The position numbers and the translations under genes were made by a program. Shown piece by piece: positions 36,479 to 46,195 of a DNA stretch of 64,000 bases; position 1 is the first letter of the stretch, and each line of letters begins with the position of its first letter. This DNA is from Thermoplasmata archaeon (lineage in GTDB: Archaea > Thermoplasmatota > Thermoplasmata > Thermoplasmatales > Thermoplasmataceae), in assembly GCA_021846395.1 (NCBI GenBank), contig JAJZXB010000004.1, forward strand, positions 1-64,000, given 5' to 3'. Below the pieces are notes generated by a model, which was not told the origin of the DNA, ran no database searches, and saw only the letters and a program-made list of their open reading frames with translations.

Positions 36479-37795
36479 GTGTTTAGTTCACTTGACAATA
36501 GCAAATTAAAAAAATATCATATTAAAATAGCAACACTGTCTTCCACGGGTTCTCTTCTTGATGGTTATGACATCTCTGTTGTTTCTGTAGCAATTCTTGT
36601 TTTATCTTCCAAATTCAGCCTTGGTGCCCTTAGCCAAACTTTGCTCCTGGGATCAACATTAATTGGAATGATTTTTGGAGGGGTTACAATCGGCTATTTA
36701 ACAGATATAAGAGGCAGGAAAAAAATATACATGCTCGATATGTTCCTATTCATTATATTTACATTTTTAACCGCTGTTTCGTATAATTTTACTGAACTTA
36801 TTATATTCAGGCTATTTCTTGGGGTTGCCATCGGGGCAGACTATGCAATAAGCCCAACGATAATATCCGAATTTTCTCCCATAAAACATCGTGGACAGCT
36901 GTTAACTCTAAATGGAATATTTTTTTACATTGGTGCTGCAGCCTCATACTTCGCCGGGTTTTTATTAATACCCATTGGAGATATATCCTGGAGGTACATG
37001 TTTTTGCTTGGCATTATTCCTGCGGTAATTATCCTTGTGCTGAGGGCTTCAATACCGGAATCACCTAGATGGCTTGCTTCAATAGGAAGTTATAAGGATG
37101 CCGATAAGACGATGAAATCCCTTGGACTTGCTATTTACTATGATAATATTACTCCTGAGAAATCGTCTTTTAAAAAATTATTCCATGGCAAATATTTAAA
37201 GTATACAATTTTTATTTCAATAATATGGTTCTCCCTTGATTCGGTTGCATTTGTTTTTGATTTAATCGGGCCAAAAATTTTAACATCTTTGAAACTTTCA
37301 CCTTCCACTGCTTCTGGCACAGCTGCTATAGTGGCACTTTTGGCAATTATTGGTGCAGTGATAACCTTTTTATTAATTGATAAAATCGGAAGAAAAACCA
37401 TAACATCCGTGGGATTTTTGGGAATGACCGTTACCCTAATTATGGCTGCTTTGAGCTTTATTTATTTTCCTAGCATATTATTCATCGTCATTGTGATTAT
37501 ATTTTTGGAAATTTTTGAAGAACTTGGCCCAGGAATAACCACGGCAGTATATCCGCAAGAGTTATATCCAACTGAAATAAGGGCCACAGCACAGGGTTTT
37601 GGAACTACAATCAGCAGAATTGGGGCAATTGCAGGCATAGGGCTTTATTCACTGATTGCTGTTCCATACGGCAACGGTGGTGGCCTTATTTTTCTGGCAA
37701 TACTTTCTTTAATTGGTTTGATAACTGCCATTATCATGGGAATAGAAACAGTAAATAAATCTCTGGAAGAAACAAGCTCACCGGATTTTAATTGA
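36479..37795 (+). CDS. MFS transporter, sugar/organic-acid porter type
   Basis: 438 aa with a GTG start at 36479 and 12 helices. The first half carries GYLTDIRGRKK after helix 2 and RLFLGVAIGADY in helix 4. The central loop has PESPRWLASIG, a sugar-porter-like signature. The second half repeats the motif (LIDKIGRKT), and ELYPTEIRATAQG follows helix 10. It probably works by proton symport at low pH. The substrate is not determined. It lies just after the dead TnpB element and resembles 52944-54245. Confidence 0.85.
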   Translation: MFSSLDNSKLKKYHIKIATLSSTGSLLDGYDISVVSVAILVLSSKFSLGALSQTLLLGSTLIGMIFGGVTIGYLTDIRGRKKIYMLDMFLFIIFTFLTAVSYNFTELIIFRLFLGVAIGADYAISPTIISEFSPIKHRGQLLTLNGIFFYIGAAASYFAGFLLIPIGDISWRYMFLLGIIPAVIILVLRASIPESPRWLASIGSYKDADKTMKSLGLAIYYDNITPEKSSFKKLFHGKYLKYTIFISIIWFSLDSVAFVFDLIGPKILTSLKLSPSTASGTAAIVALLAIIGAVITFLLIDKIGRKTITSVGFLGMTVTLIMAALSFIYFPSILFIVIVIIFLEIFEELGPGITTAVYPQELYPTEIRATAQGFGTTISRIGAIAGIGLYSLIAVPYGNGGGLIFLAILSLIGLITAIIMGIETVNKSLEETSSPDFN

Positions 37796-37952
37796 AATTT
37801 ATTTTCACCAAATTTATATCAATATCCCACATATCAAGATAACTAATGCCGGTAAAATATTTTTATAATTCCATAATTGCTTAATAAAAAATTATAATTC
37901 AGAACATTTTTGATTTACAATACTTTATATATTTATGAATATTGTTTAATTA

Positions 37953-39182
37953 ATGGTTAAGAAATTGGTTAAAATTCCCCCATCACTGTGCATAAAATGC
38001 AGAAGCTCAAAGATGCTCTGTGGACTATCATATTGCCCAGTGAATATAACTGAAAAAATAAAAAAGGTTTATTCCTTTAAGGGGAATGAAATTTCAGGTT
38101 CATCTCCACCCTCTTTATTTGTTGGAAAATATGGGTATCCAAAAATTTCTGTTTATCCTTCACTTCCACCATTCAAAGGAAACACTTCATATTTTGAGGA
38201 TGAGAATTCCTGGCTTGGCATGGATTTAAATGATTTTATATCAACAAGAATGTCATTATTGAGAGGGCAAATAAATATGGATATTAACAGTGCCAAAAAT
38301 CCAGATTATAAACTCCAGGAAATACAGTTAACATCATTATCTGAAAAACCAGTTGACATAGAAATGACACTTAATAAGTCGTTCAATAAGGAGGTAATTC
38401 TTGATGAACATGTTACACCAATGGGCCCCTCAGCACCCATAAACAAAATAGTATATGAAAATTACAAAATTGACAACAGAATTGAGAAGATATATTATGA
38501 TAGAGATATGAAAGCATCGGATGGCATTTATGAGCTGTATAAAAAGGGTATGTCCATAACTGGTATATCAAAAGCTCTGAGTATAGGTTCAATGGGTATA
38601 AATAAAAATAGGAAAATAGTTCCAACCAGATGGTCAATAACTGCATCGGATCAGACACTTTCAAATGTACTCGTAAATAAATTAAAGGATTATTCTGCCG
38701 TAGATGATTACGAAGTCTTTATAAGAAAAACGGAGGGGAACCTATTCATAGGCATACTGGCTCCTGGAAACTGGATGTTTGAATGGGGTGAATCCTGGTT
38801 TCCTGGAAGCACATGGAATTATTTTGGAGATAAGGCTGAAGTGGAGCTTGATTATGAGGGGTATTATGGAAGAAAAACATATCCTGAAATTGGTGGGTGC
38901 TACTATTCATCAAGGCTTGCAGCTGCTGAAAAGCTAAATGAAATGCACAGGCAATCTTCTGTAATGCTGTGGCGGGAAATATACCCGGGATTCAACCTTC
39001 CCATAGGAGTTTGGTATGTGCGCGAAAATGTCAGGGAAATGTTTAAATCCAGACCAGAAAAATTTGATAATATTGACAATGCAATAAAATACATATCCAA
39101 ATTCACAAAAGTAAAAATAGAAGAGTGGAAGCATAAATCAAATAATATAAAATATATAAGGAGTAATCTGGATGCCTTCTAG
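37953..39182 (+). CDS. nreA: NreA-type DNA repair protein
   Basis: 409 aa, the archaeal Nre family. The N-terminus has a four-Cys zinc site (C13, C16, C23, C28), followed by GSSPPSLFVGKYGYP and the conserved GPSAPINK and ASDQTLSN segments. Family members act in repair of cross-linked or alkylated DNA and usually carry a PCNA-interacting motif at the C-terminus. Here the end (IRSNLDAF) has no good PIP-box. The following radical-SAM gene overlaps by 11 bp, a frequent archaeal pairing. Confidence 0.85.
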   Translation: MVKKLVKIPPSLCIKCRSSKMLCGLSYCPVNITEKIKKVYSFKGNEISGSSPPSLFVGKYGYPKISVYPSLPPFKGNTSYFEDENSWLGMDLNDFISTRMSLLRGQINMDINSAKNPDYKLQEIQLTSLSEKPVDIEMTLNKSFNKEVILDEHVTPMGPSAPINKIVYENYKIDNRIEKIYYDRDMKASDGIYELYKKGMSITGISKALSIGSMGINKNRKIVPTRWSITASDQTLSNVLVNKLKDYSAVDDYEVFIRKTEGNLFIGILAPGNWMFEWGESWFPGSTWNYFGDKAEVELDYEGYYGRKTYPEIGGCYYSSRLAAAEKLNEMHRQSSVMLWREIYPGFNLPIGVWYVRENVREMFKSRPEKFDNIDNAIKYISKFTKVKIEEWKHKSNNIKYIRSNLDAF

Positions 39183-40002
39183 AAAAATTACCATAAAAGA
39201 GATCGAAGCAAAACACGCACTTGGAATATCCGGAATGAAGGAATTGGATTATGCATTCAATCCGTATCTTGGGTGCTTTCATGGGTGCCTTTACTGTTAT
39301 GCAATTGATCTATCAAATAAAGAAATATCAAGTAACTGGGGAAACACTGTATATGTTAGAATGAATGTTCTGGATCTTTTAAAAAAAGAGATTCACACAT
39401 ATAAAAGAGGGATAGTCGGCGTATCCTCAATAACAGATCCGTACCATGCAATCGAGGGAAAATACAAAATAACAGGCAATGCAGTTGATTTTCTTGCATC
39501 AAATGGCTTTTATGTAACTGTACAGACAAAATCACCACTTGCACTGAGAGATATGGGCATTTTTATAAAGCATAGAAAAAATGTTGATATTGGATACACG
39601 ATAACCACTTTAAACAGTGAGATAAGCAAAAAAATAGAGCCATACGCCCCACTGCCTGAAACAAGACTCAGGGCAATAAAGAAATTTTCCAGCAATGGAA
39701 TAAATAGCTGGATATTTATGGGCCCTATAATAAAAAATATCAACGATAATCTGGATAATATTGAAAAAATCATCAAATTTGCCTCGGATAATAATATACG
39801 GGTTATTTATGATTTTTTTAAGGATTATTCCGGGCCCAGAAAATATATGGATAATACAGGCTATTTAGTGAGTGACAGTTCATGGTCAGCATATATTGAG
39901 AGAAATATTAAAAAAATAGCGGATATGTATGGCGTTAAATGTGTCAGTGAGTATGATGAATGGAAATACGAATTTGGTTTAAGGCAAAAAACACTGTTTT
40001 AA
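39172..40002 (+). CDS. Radical-SAM protein, spore-photoproduct-lyase-like
   Basis: 276 aa. The radical-SAM cluster motif C-x3-C-x2-C is C35, C39 and C42 in GCFHGCLYC. SAM-contact segments GVSSITDPYHAIEGKY and ALRDMGIF follow. The N-terminal stretch ALGISGMKELDYAFNPYLG is typical of the SplB-related group that accompanies DNA-repair genes in archaea. The substrate is not known; a damaged-base or tRNA/DNA target is a guess. It overlaps nreA by 11 bp and is the second gene of a two-gene operon. Confidence 0.82.
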   Translation: MPSRKITIKEIEAKHALGISGMKELDYAFNPYLGCFHGCLYCYAIDLSNKEISSNWGNTVYVRMNVLDLLKKEIHTYKRGIVGVSSITDPYHAIEGKYKITGNAVDFLASNGFYVTVQTKSPLALRDMGIFIKHRKNVDIGYTITTLNSEISKKIEPYAPLPETRLRAIKKFSSNGINSWIFMGPIIKNINDNLDNIEKIIKFASDNNIRVIYDFFKDYSGPRKYMDNTGYLVSDSSWSAYIERNIKKIADMYGVKCVSEYDEWKYEFGLRQKTLF

Positions 40003-40085
40003 AATAATGCTTATAGAATCAGTTGAGCCTATAAAAAAAATGGGGCAAATGGTAATTGTATTTACTGAAAAAAACATGGTAAATA

Positions 40086-41255
40086 TCAGCTAATATTTTG
40101 GGAACTTTTCCATGATATAATGGTGATGAGAACTGCCAGTAAAAGTACTATTGCAATAATATCTATAAGCATAATAAGAAATGGTGAATATCCATATATT
40201 CCTGCAAAAAAGCCAATACCCACTGAGATCACGCCGCCAATTAATGCTCCAAGATTGTATGAAATGCCTGATAATGTAGCTCTTATGCCTTCCGGCACCT
40301 CTTCTATCAACAGCATTGGAATCAGAGCCCAGTCTCCTGCGGAAAATGAATAAAGTACCACGCCAAAAACTGATAATCCGAATATATTGGTTATGAACGG
40401 CATTGATAAAAAAGCAGCGAAAAGCAACAATACAGTGGATATGATTATTAGAATTCTCTTGTTTATTCTACGACTTATTTTACCAAATAATACAAATGAT
40501 AATGACAGTATTATATTTACAAGAATCATTAAAGCCCCAACAATGGAGCTTTTAATGCCGTATACTGGTGCTATTGTTGGATAAAAAGAAAAAATCGAAA
40601 AATATGCCCCGAACATCCCCGACATAATTATCGTAATTTTGATTAAATATGATTTATAGGGTTTCAATGAGGGTTTATTATTCTTTATAACAAATTTTTC
40701 CTTTGGTATTTTCAATAAGGCATAGGGAACAATTAGCAATGGCAAAGTTCCTGTTAAAAGGAAATACCTCCAGTTCACTCCAATTGATGAGAGAAATAGG
40801 ATATACGTTAACCCTGTAAGTGCGTAACCCATGCCATATCCTGATTGGACCACTCCAATAACAGTGCCGACATTTTCCCTTGGTGCATATTCATAGCTTA
40901 TTACTGTGCCGGATGCCCATTCACCGCCCATGAAAATACCTTGTATAATTCTGGCTGAAAACAGCATGGCAACATTGGGGGAAAATGCCATTATTCCTGT
41001 GAATATTGCATAGCCCGCAGTGTTCAATAAAAGTACAGGTTTTCTTCCTATTTTGTCTGCTATATTTCCAAAAATTGAGCCGCCAATGAATCTTCCAATC
41101 AACCCAAGTGAAAATAACAGGGATACTAAAAAAATGTTGATGCCATAAGCCTTCTCAAGCTCAGTATAAATATATGTTATGAGTACAAGGTCATATATAT
41201 TGCCTGCCCATGCAAATGTTGAAGAGAACATTACGTGTAAATAGGATTTCATCAT
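40086..41255 (-). CDS. MFS transporter, MHS-like
   Basis: 389 aa, slightly short, with about 11-12 helices. Signatures are GNIADKIGRKPVLLLN after helix 2 and FMGGEWASGTVISYEYAPREN, the hallmark of metabolite:H+ symporters. The second half reads FGKISRRINKRI. Closest in layout to the gene at 3205-4509. Solutes such as organic acids or osmolytes are typical, but the substrate cannot be inferred. It has its own upstream region. Confidence 0.85.
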   Translation of the reverse strand: MMKSYLHVMFSSTFAWAGNIYDLVLITYIYTELEKAYGINIFLVSLLFSLGLIGRFIGGSIFGNIADKIGRKPVLLLNTAGYAIFTGIMAFSPNVAMLFSARIIQGIFMGGEWASGTVISYEYAPRENVGTVIGVVQSGYGMGYALTGLTYILFLSSIGVNWRYFLLTGTLPLLIVPYALLKIPKEKFVIKNNKPSLKPYKSYLIKITIIMSGMFGAYFSIFSFYPTIAPVYGIKSSIVGALMILVNIILSLSFVLFGKISRRINKRILIIISTVLLLFAAFLSMPFITNIFGLSVFGVVLYSFSAGDWALIPMLLIEEVPEGIRATLSGISYNLGALIGGVISVGIGFFAGIYGYSPFLIMLIDIIAIVLLLAVLITIISWKSSQNIS

Positions 41256-41571
41256 GCCTACATTGCAGAGAGTTATAAGAAATTTTATAAAAAAAGATTG
41301 TATGATATAATTGCTTTAAATGTAATATGTTTTTTCGTATTTATTTAGAAATGATAAGAATCCTATCCGATCATAAAGAAGAAAAGAAAGAGTTGCACAA
41401 TACTAAAAATACATGTAATTATAAAAAATGCCACAAAAAAAGTTTGAAATAAATCTAATTGTAGGAGAATACAGACCATATGTACCTTATCATGTTAGTT
41501 AACATGCCTGTGCTTATTGAAATAATGCTGAAAGTGAATAATATAATATATAGATAGATATTACAGAATGT
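41256..41571. other. Non-coding stretch with a palindrome before the FAH gene
   Basis: The left part holds the MFS promoter. On the right, a perfect palindrome (see next entry) lies about 40 bp upstream of a TATA-like run (about 41539-41552) before the FAH-family ATG. No frame over 40 codons looks real. Confidence 0.5.
41491..41506 (+). promoter_or_regulatory. Perfect palindrome, candidate operator of the FAH gene
   Basis: CATGTTA-GT-TAACATG has 7-bp arms around two central bases. It ends 65 bp before the ATG of the FAH-family gene, just upstream of its TATA-like tract. Confidence 0.4.
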
Positions 41572-42396
41572 ATGAAATTAACTGTTGTTTCCATAGGCAA
41601 TAAAAATGAACTTGCTCTATATAATGATGGAAAGCTTGCATTGTTAAAAAATTATGGCATTACAAAAAAAAGAATAAAGGATCTTGACCAGAAAGATTTT
41701 TCAGCAATTGAAAAGATTAAAGATTTCAGCACATATGAATACAAGTTTGAATCACTTGTTGATAAAACTTCAAATATAATATGCATAGGCCTGAATTATA
41801 GTAGCCATATAGAAGAAACAAAAGGCGATATACCTGAATATCCACTATTATTTTTAAAATCAAACAATGCTCTTGCCGGAAATACTGCAGAAATAATAGC
41901 GGGCAATGGTTTTGATGTTGATTATGAAGGAGAACTTGGAGTAATGATTGGAAAAAAAACCAGAAATATTCGTGAAGAGGATGCACTGGATAACGTTCTT
42001 GGATACTTTATCGGGAATGATGTAAGTTCAAGATTCATGCAATTCAAGACTTCCCAGTGGTTTATTGGGAAAAGCTTTGATAATTTCTTTCCCAATGGGC
42101 CATACCTTTTAACAGCTGATGAAATTCCTGATCCTCAGAATCTAAATATCAAAACATACCTTAACAATGAACTGAGGCAGAATTCAAACACAAAAATGAT
42201 GATATATCCAGTGGGAAAACTCATAGCATACATTTCAAAATTCATTACACTCATGCCTGGTGACGTTATATCAACAGGAACGCCTTCAGGTGTTATTCTT
42301 GGAATGCCTAAAGAAAAAAGGAATTGGATCAAACCTGGAGATGTTGTAACAGTGGAAATTGATAAACTCGGCACTCTTAAAAACAAGTTTGTATAA
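41572..42396 (+). CDS. Fumarylacetoacetate-hydrolase-family enzyme
   Basis: 274 aa. The C-terminal catalytic domain has the metal ligands in FDVDYEGELGVMIGK (E-x-E) and the Asp in GYFIGNDVSSR. The segments IGLNYSSHIEE and DVISTGTPSGV are also typical. The N-terminal 60 residues form the small strand domain. Family members break C-C bonds in 2-oxo acids or act as decarboxylases/isomerases in aromatic and sugar-acid pathways. The exact reaction is not clear. The gene is alone, behind the palindrome. Confidence 0.82.
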   Translation: MKLTVVSIGNKNELALYNDGKLALLKNYGITKKRIKDLDQKDFSAIEKIKDFSTYEYKFESLVDKTSNIICIGLNYSSHIEETKGDIPEYPLLFLKSNNALAGNTAEIIAGNGFDVDYEGELGVMIGKKTRNIREEDALDNVLGYFIGNDVSSRFMQFKTSQWFIGKSFDNFFPNGPYLLTADEIPDPQNLNIKTYLNNELRQNSNTKMMIYPVGKLIAYISKFITLMPGDVISTGTPSGVILGMPKEKRNWIKPGDVVTVEIDKLGTLKNKFV

Positions 42397-42636
42397 ATAT
42401 TTTTTTGGTAAAATGTTTTTACCTTACTTTGATCATTTAAGGGGTCAATAAAATGCAAAATTTATATGAAAAACTAAAATATCCAGAATATATAATTCGG
42501 AAAATGATAAGAAACATCTGGCTCACAATCCCAGAAAATCTTTAAAAAATGGGGCTAATAGATCTTAGGATTAATTTAAATGAATGAGATGTGATATCAA
42601 ATCCCCACTGATACCTATTAGGTATAAATAAAGAAT

Positions 42637-43012
42637 TTAGAGATTTTCTTTAAAGAGATACATTAGGATAATCCACGCATCCCTGATATCTATCTCATTG
42701 TATATCTGTGGACAAGTATCGTTATAGAAAGCATGGTATGCACAAGTATAAATTTTTAATATTACAGTATTATTGTATCCACATATTTTTTTAGGCAATC
42801 CGGGAACCTTGGATATTATTCTTTTATCCTCACAAACATATAAACCCAAAAAAACTCCGGACATTTTTAACTAAATTTATATTTCTTGGATTTTCACCAT
42901 AAAATGCCGCGGTTGTATCTACCTTTCCTGTACAGTCAAGACTCAATGGCATTCCTCTGCCAAAACAGAAGCAAACCGACCCTATTTTTTCTACATCATA
43001 AAGAGACTCCAA
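42637..43012 (-). pseudogene. Frameshifted gene of unknown family
   Basis: Two reverse-strand frames join smoothly. The upstream one (42830-43012) reads SLDCTGKVDTTAAFYGENPRN, and the downstream one (42637-42864) continues CEDKRIISKVPGLPKKICGY. They differ by one frame and overlap by 35 bp, so a single-base indel near 42845-42865 is likely. The reconstructed protein would be about 115-120 aa with several Cys. I recognise no domain. The rest of the 640-bp stretch 42397-43036 has only short frames. Confidence 0.4.
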
Positions 43013-43036
43013 ATAAAAAATAAAATTTATACAAAT

Positions 43037-43660
43037 TTAAAATTCGTCATTTTTAGCTGTATTTAATGGTGATCTGGCAAGTAAAAGGAAAATTCCAGTT
43101 ATAATCATACCAAATATTAATCCGAGTATTCCAAATAAAACTGAATTCGCTTTATAGGCCTGTAAGACATTTCCGGAATCTATATATTTTTTTATTCTGT
43201 TTATTCTTATAAGCATGAATATATCTACTATTAAAAATAACAATGCAATTATAAATGGTATAATAGATATCGCATATAAAAACGAAGCAGGAACGGATGA
43301 AGTTGAACTTAAACTGGAAATAGCAACTATAGCAAAAACCAGTGAAAAAATATAATAAATATATACTATCAATGCAATTATTGAAAATACCAAACTAACA
43401 GTAATATATGTTGAGGCTGTATTTAAGTAGTTATTTGAATTATTATAATTATTATGTTCCTTAAAACCACCGATTGTTTCGTCCTCCTTTACCATTAAAA
43501 CATATCTCTTTTCTTCATTATTTTTAATAAATTTCACTGCAACCCTCCAATTAGTACCAATTTTTGTGGAGGAGGTAACCGTTGCATCAGTAACAGAAAA
43601 ATTACCCTTTGCCCATTCTATAGCTATATGTGACGCATCGTCAGCTGTTTTTATTACCAT
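43037..43660 (-). CDS. Membrane protein with soluble N-terminal domain, unknown
   Basis: 207 aa. Residues 1-75 form a small soluble domain with beta strands (VTDATVTSSTKIGTNWRVAVKF), then an Asn-rich linker. Residues about 80-200 hold four hydrophobic helices. The order suggests a cytoplasmic N-terminus on a membrane anchor. I do not recognise the family. A TATA-like stretch lies upstream near 43685-43695. There is no operon partner. Confidence 0.55.
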   Translation of the reverse strand: MVIKTADDASHIAIEWAKGNFSVTDATVTSSTKIGTNWRVAVKFIKNNEEKRYVLMVKEDETIGGFKEHNNYNNSNNYLNTASTYITVSLVFSIIALIVYIYYIFSLVFAIVAISSLSSTSSVPASFLYAISIIPFIIALLFLIVDIFMLIRINRIKKYIDSGNVLQAYKANSVLFGILGLIFGMIITGIFLLLARSPLNTAKNDEF

Positions 43661-43912
43661 GTTATCATTAGTTTAAATAATTTTACTATATAAACGTATG
43701 CATAATCGCTATTTTAGCAATAGGCTATTGGATTTTTTTAAATTTCTTACTATTTGATGGACAAATTATAAGTTCTAAAATTAAAAAATCTGTATGATCG
43801 AGTTATGAAATACAGAAAATCAATTTTCTACAGAGCTTTATGTGGGATAATATCTAAAATTTGCCTAACAATGGATTGCCATCATAGTATGTGAGCGATT
43901 CTTAATTTTAAT

Positions 43913-44404
43913 TTATTTTAATTCAATGCAGTATAGCGGATTGTAGATTCTCTTTGCATCAAATATACTTTGATACAAGCATACACTGTCTATAACCACA
44001 TCATAATTCGCATGGACAACTTTTACTTTAACCATTTTTTTCATTCTGTAAAGTGTTATATGCGGAATAAAAAATCTATTTTTTATATCGAGTGTTTCCA
44101 TTATTTTTTGGAACAATGGGATGACATTGTAATCGAGTGTAAGGTATGCGATCTTAGCGCGATTCCTGTTGGGAAATCCATCCAGTCCATTAATTTTAGT
44201 GTGTATTTTATTATATTCCAAATTCTCCATTTTTTTAGAAATTGCATCAATTTGTTTATTCTCAATATTTCCAAAAAAATAATAGGTTAAATGCAACAGT
44301 GAAATTTCAATTTTCTTTCCATGAAGATTGAAGGAATCATAAAAATCCTGGCCAATATTTATTTTAGAACCAATAAATACTCTTAGCAAATTATTATTCT
44401 CCAT
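43913..44404 (-). CDS. thpR: 2H-family RNA 2',3'-cyclic phosphodiesterase (LigT/ThpR)
   Basis: 163 aa, usual length about 180. Both H-x-T motifs of the 2H fold are present: LLHLTYYF at residues about 37-44 and IPHITLYRM near 119-127. Between them is the typical GFPNRNRAKIAYLTLD stretch. The enzyme opens 2',3'-cyclic phosphates or joins tRNA half-ends in vitro; its physiological RNA substrate is unsettled. It lies upstream of a separate small membrane gene with a 38-bp gap and may share a transcript. Confidence 0.85.
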   Translation of the reverse strand: MENNNLLRVFIGSKINIGQDFYDSFNLHGKKIEISLLHLTYYFFGNIENKQIDAISKKMENLEYNKIHTKINGLDGFPNRNRAKIAYLTLDYNVIPLFQKIMETLDIKNRFFIPHITLYRMKKMVKVKVVHANYDVVIDSVCLYQSIFDAKRIYNPLYCIELK

Positions 44405-44442
44405 ATTGTTAAATAAATTATTCTAATTTATAATTATTCATT

Positions 44443-44679
44443 TTATAACATTTGTTTAAATTTCAGTTGATAATATTTTCTGAAGGCGATAAGGCTCCAT
44501 ATGGCTTCTATAATTCCAAAAGGCCAGGTTCCTGCCATAAATCCATATAACGATGTACCAACGCATGAAAAACCAAATAATAATGTAAAAATTATTGATT
44601 TCCTTTCCATAGAATAAAGTATCATCATTATGGTGAGTATTGAAATTCCATATATATTTAACAATGAAAATATTTCCAT
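44443..44679 (-). CDS. Small conserved membrane protein
   Basis: 78 aa with two or three hydrophobic stretches and a motif of YSMERKS, then FGFSCVGTSLYGFMAGTWPFGIIEAIW and a short basic tail. This WPFGxxExIW pattern recurs in small prokaryotic proteins of unknown function. The ATG at 44677-44679 is preceded by an AT-rich stretch. It may be cotranscribed with the 2H phosphodiesterase gene downstream. Confidence 0.7.
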   Translation of the reverse strand: MEIFSLLNIYGISILTIMMILYSMERKSIIFTLLFGFSCVGTSLYGFMAGTWPFGIIEAIWSLIAFRKYYQLKFKQML

Positions 44680-44783
44680 ATTCTGGAAGTTTAAAGTGTA
44701 ATATAAATATATATCAATTTCAAATTATATTTATAAACTTTATAAACTCAAATGTATATAAAACCACATTACATATATAAAAT

Positions 44784-44972
44784 ATGAAAATGTTATATGA
44801 AAATAAAAATCTTTTAATGTTCAACATTTCTAAAACCAGTTCAATAACAGCATTTATACCATTTGAAATTTATGCCATGTACTTCTTCAACTCATCACCT
44901 GTAGGAAGTTACATTTATTGAATTATAATTGGAATTGCCTGCTCCCTTGAAACAAATATGTTTTCAAATTAA
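44784..44972 (+). pseudogene. 5' relic of a membrane transporter
   Basis: From ATG 44784 the frame reads MKMLYENKNLLMFNISKTSS and then a first helix-like TAFIPFEIYAMYFFNSSP to a TGA at 44919-44921. It continues IIIGIACSLETNMFS to TAA at 44970-44972. The pattern resembles the N-terminus of an MFS carrier cut off after one or two helices. The stretch 44973-45061 that follows is empty. Confidence 0.35.
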
Positions 44973-45061
44973 TAATTTTTATAATATTATTAGCATCATA
45001 AATTCAGAGGATTTTGATTATTTACCCAAAAAAATATTTAGGAACAATATATTTATGAAAA

Positions 45062-46195
45062 ATGGACAGAAGAACATTTATAGCCATAGGTTTACTGACA
45101 ATGTCTTTCAATTCACTGTATCAATATTCATGGAATGTGTTCGAACCAATGTTAAAAACCGGGCTAAATGTTGGAATTGTAGAAATCTCCGTTGGATTCA
45201 CATTATTTGCAATATTTTCAACTTCATTCCAGAGCGTCGGCGGCTACTTCGCTGATACTGGAGGGCCAAGAATTATTGGGATCATTGCAGCGGTTCTTTC
45301 AGCACTTGGCTATCTGGGGACTTCATTTATAAACAATGTATATGACTTTTATATTCTGTGGTCTATTGGAAGTATCGGTGAAGGCATATTATATGGAATA
45401 GCAACAAACCTTGCTGTTAAATGGTTTCCTGAGAGCAGAGGCTTATCAACTGGTATCGTCTCACTGGGATTTGGTCTTGGTGCAACCATAGCAAATATAT
45501 TCATCGTCGCATTTGTATCATTCAGAACTCCCATGCTTATTATTGGAATTCTTGAAATTATACTGCTGCCATCAATGATGTTCATGGCTAAATATCCCGA
45601 AATTAAAAAATCCTCAAGAAAGCAGAATAAAAGAGATCTGTCAAATCCAAAATTCTGGTACATGTATGCCGCCTTTACCCTGTCTATTGTTCCGCTGACT
45701 GTTATTTCCTCCTCCTTCGGATATATAGGCAATAAGCTTCCATTGATAGAATTTACAATTCTCATATCACTATTTCCCTTATTCAGTGGAATCAGCAGGC
45801 CTATCCTTGGACATGTGTCCGATAAAATTGGAAGAATAAATACACTGCTGATTTCCAACATAATGATGGTTACGGGATCCATTTTTTTTATCTTAAAGAT
45901 GTATGCTTTAGCAATATCATTAATTGGATTTTTTGGTGGTGCCACAATATCATTGTATTTTGCTGCAGTTGGAGATCTATTTGGTGCTGCTTATTCTACG
46001 GTTTACAATGGAATAATATATACTGGAAAGGCTATTTCTGGAATTCTTGGGAGCACTGTTTTTGCTTTGTTATACATAATGGATAAGAATTATTCCTATA
46101 TATTCACATTGTTGACTGCACTGTCTGCCACTGCAATATTGATTGGAATTATAAGACATGATAAAAATAATTCATTAAAAAATGAAATGAGATGA
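45062..46195 (+). CDS. MFS transporter, OFA (oxalate/formate antiporter) type
   Basis: 377 aa with about 12 helices. The loop 2-3 motif is GGYFADTGGPRIIG and the helix-4 region ILYGIATNLAVKWFPESRGLSTG is the OFA hallmark. Second-half motif GHVSDKIGRINTL. OFA carriers exchange dicarboxylates or monocarboxylates. The substrate is not determined. Its last 47 bp overlap the 3' end of the convergent DUF1286-like gene. Confidence 0.83.
   Translation: MDRRTFIAIGLLTMSFNSLYQYSWNVFEPMLKTGLNVGIVEISVGFTLFAIFSTSFQSVGGYFADTGGPRIIGIIAAVLSALGYLGTSFINNVYDFYILWSIGSIGEGILYGIATNLAVKWFPESRGLSTGIVSLGFGLGATIANIFIVAFVSFRTPMLIIGILEIILLPSMMFMAKYPEIKKSSRKQNKRDLSNPKFWYMYAAFTLSIVPLTVISSSFGYIGNKLPLIEFTILISLFPLFSGISRPILGHVSDKIGRINTLLISNIMMVTGSIFFILKMYALAISLIGFFGGATISLYFAAVGDLFGAAYSTVYNGIIYTGKAISGILGSTVFALLYIMDKNYSYIFTLLTALSATAILIGIIRHDKNNSLKNEMR

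Noticed and set aside
42452-42544. 30-codon frame MQNLYEKLKYPEYII...
   Set aside because: Too short and without motif or conserved neighbour; chance cannot be excluded in AT-rich DNA.
43805-43894. 29-codon frame MKYRKSIFYRALCGIISK...
   Set aside because: Looks protein-like but is short, has no recognised family and no clear promoter. Could be a transposase relic, not provable by eye.
45349-45945. 198-codon minus-strand frame within the OFA transporter gene
   Set aside because: The plus strand has clear MFS motifs in this region. The long antisense frame is a by-product of the codon use of hydrophobic residues.
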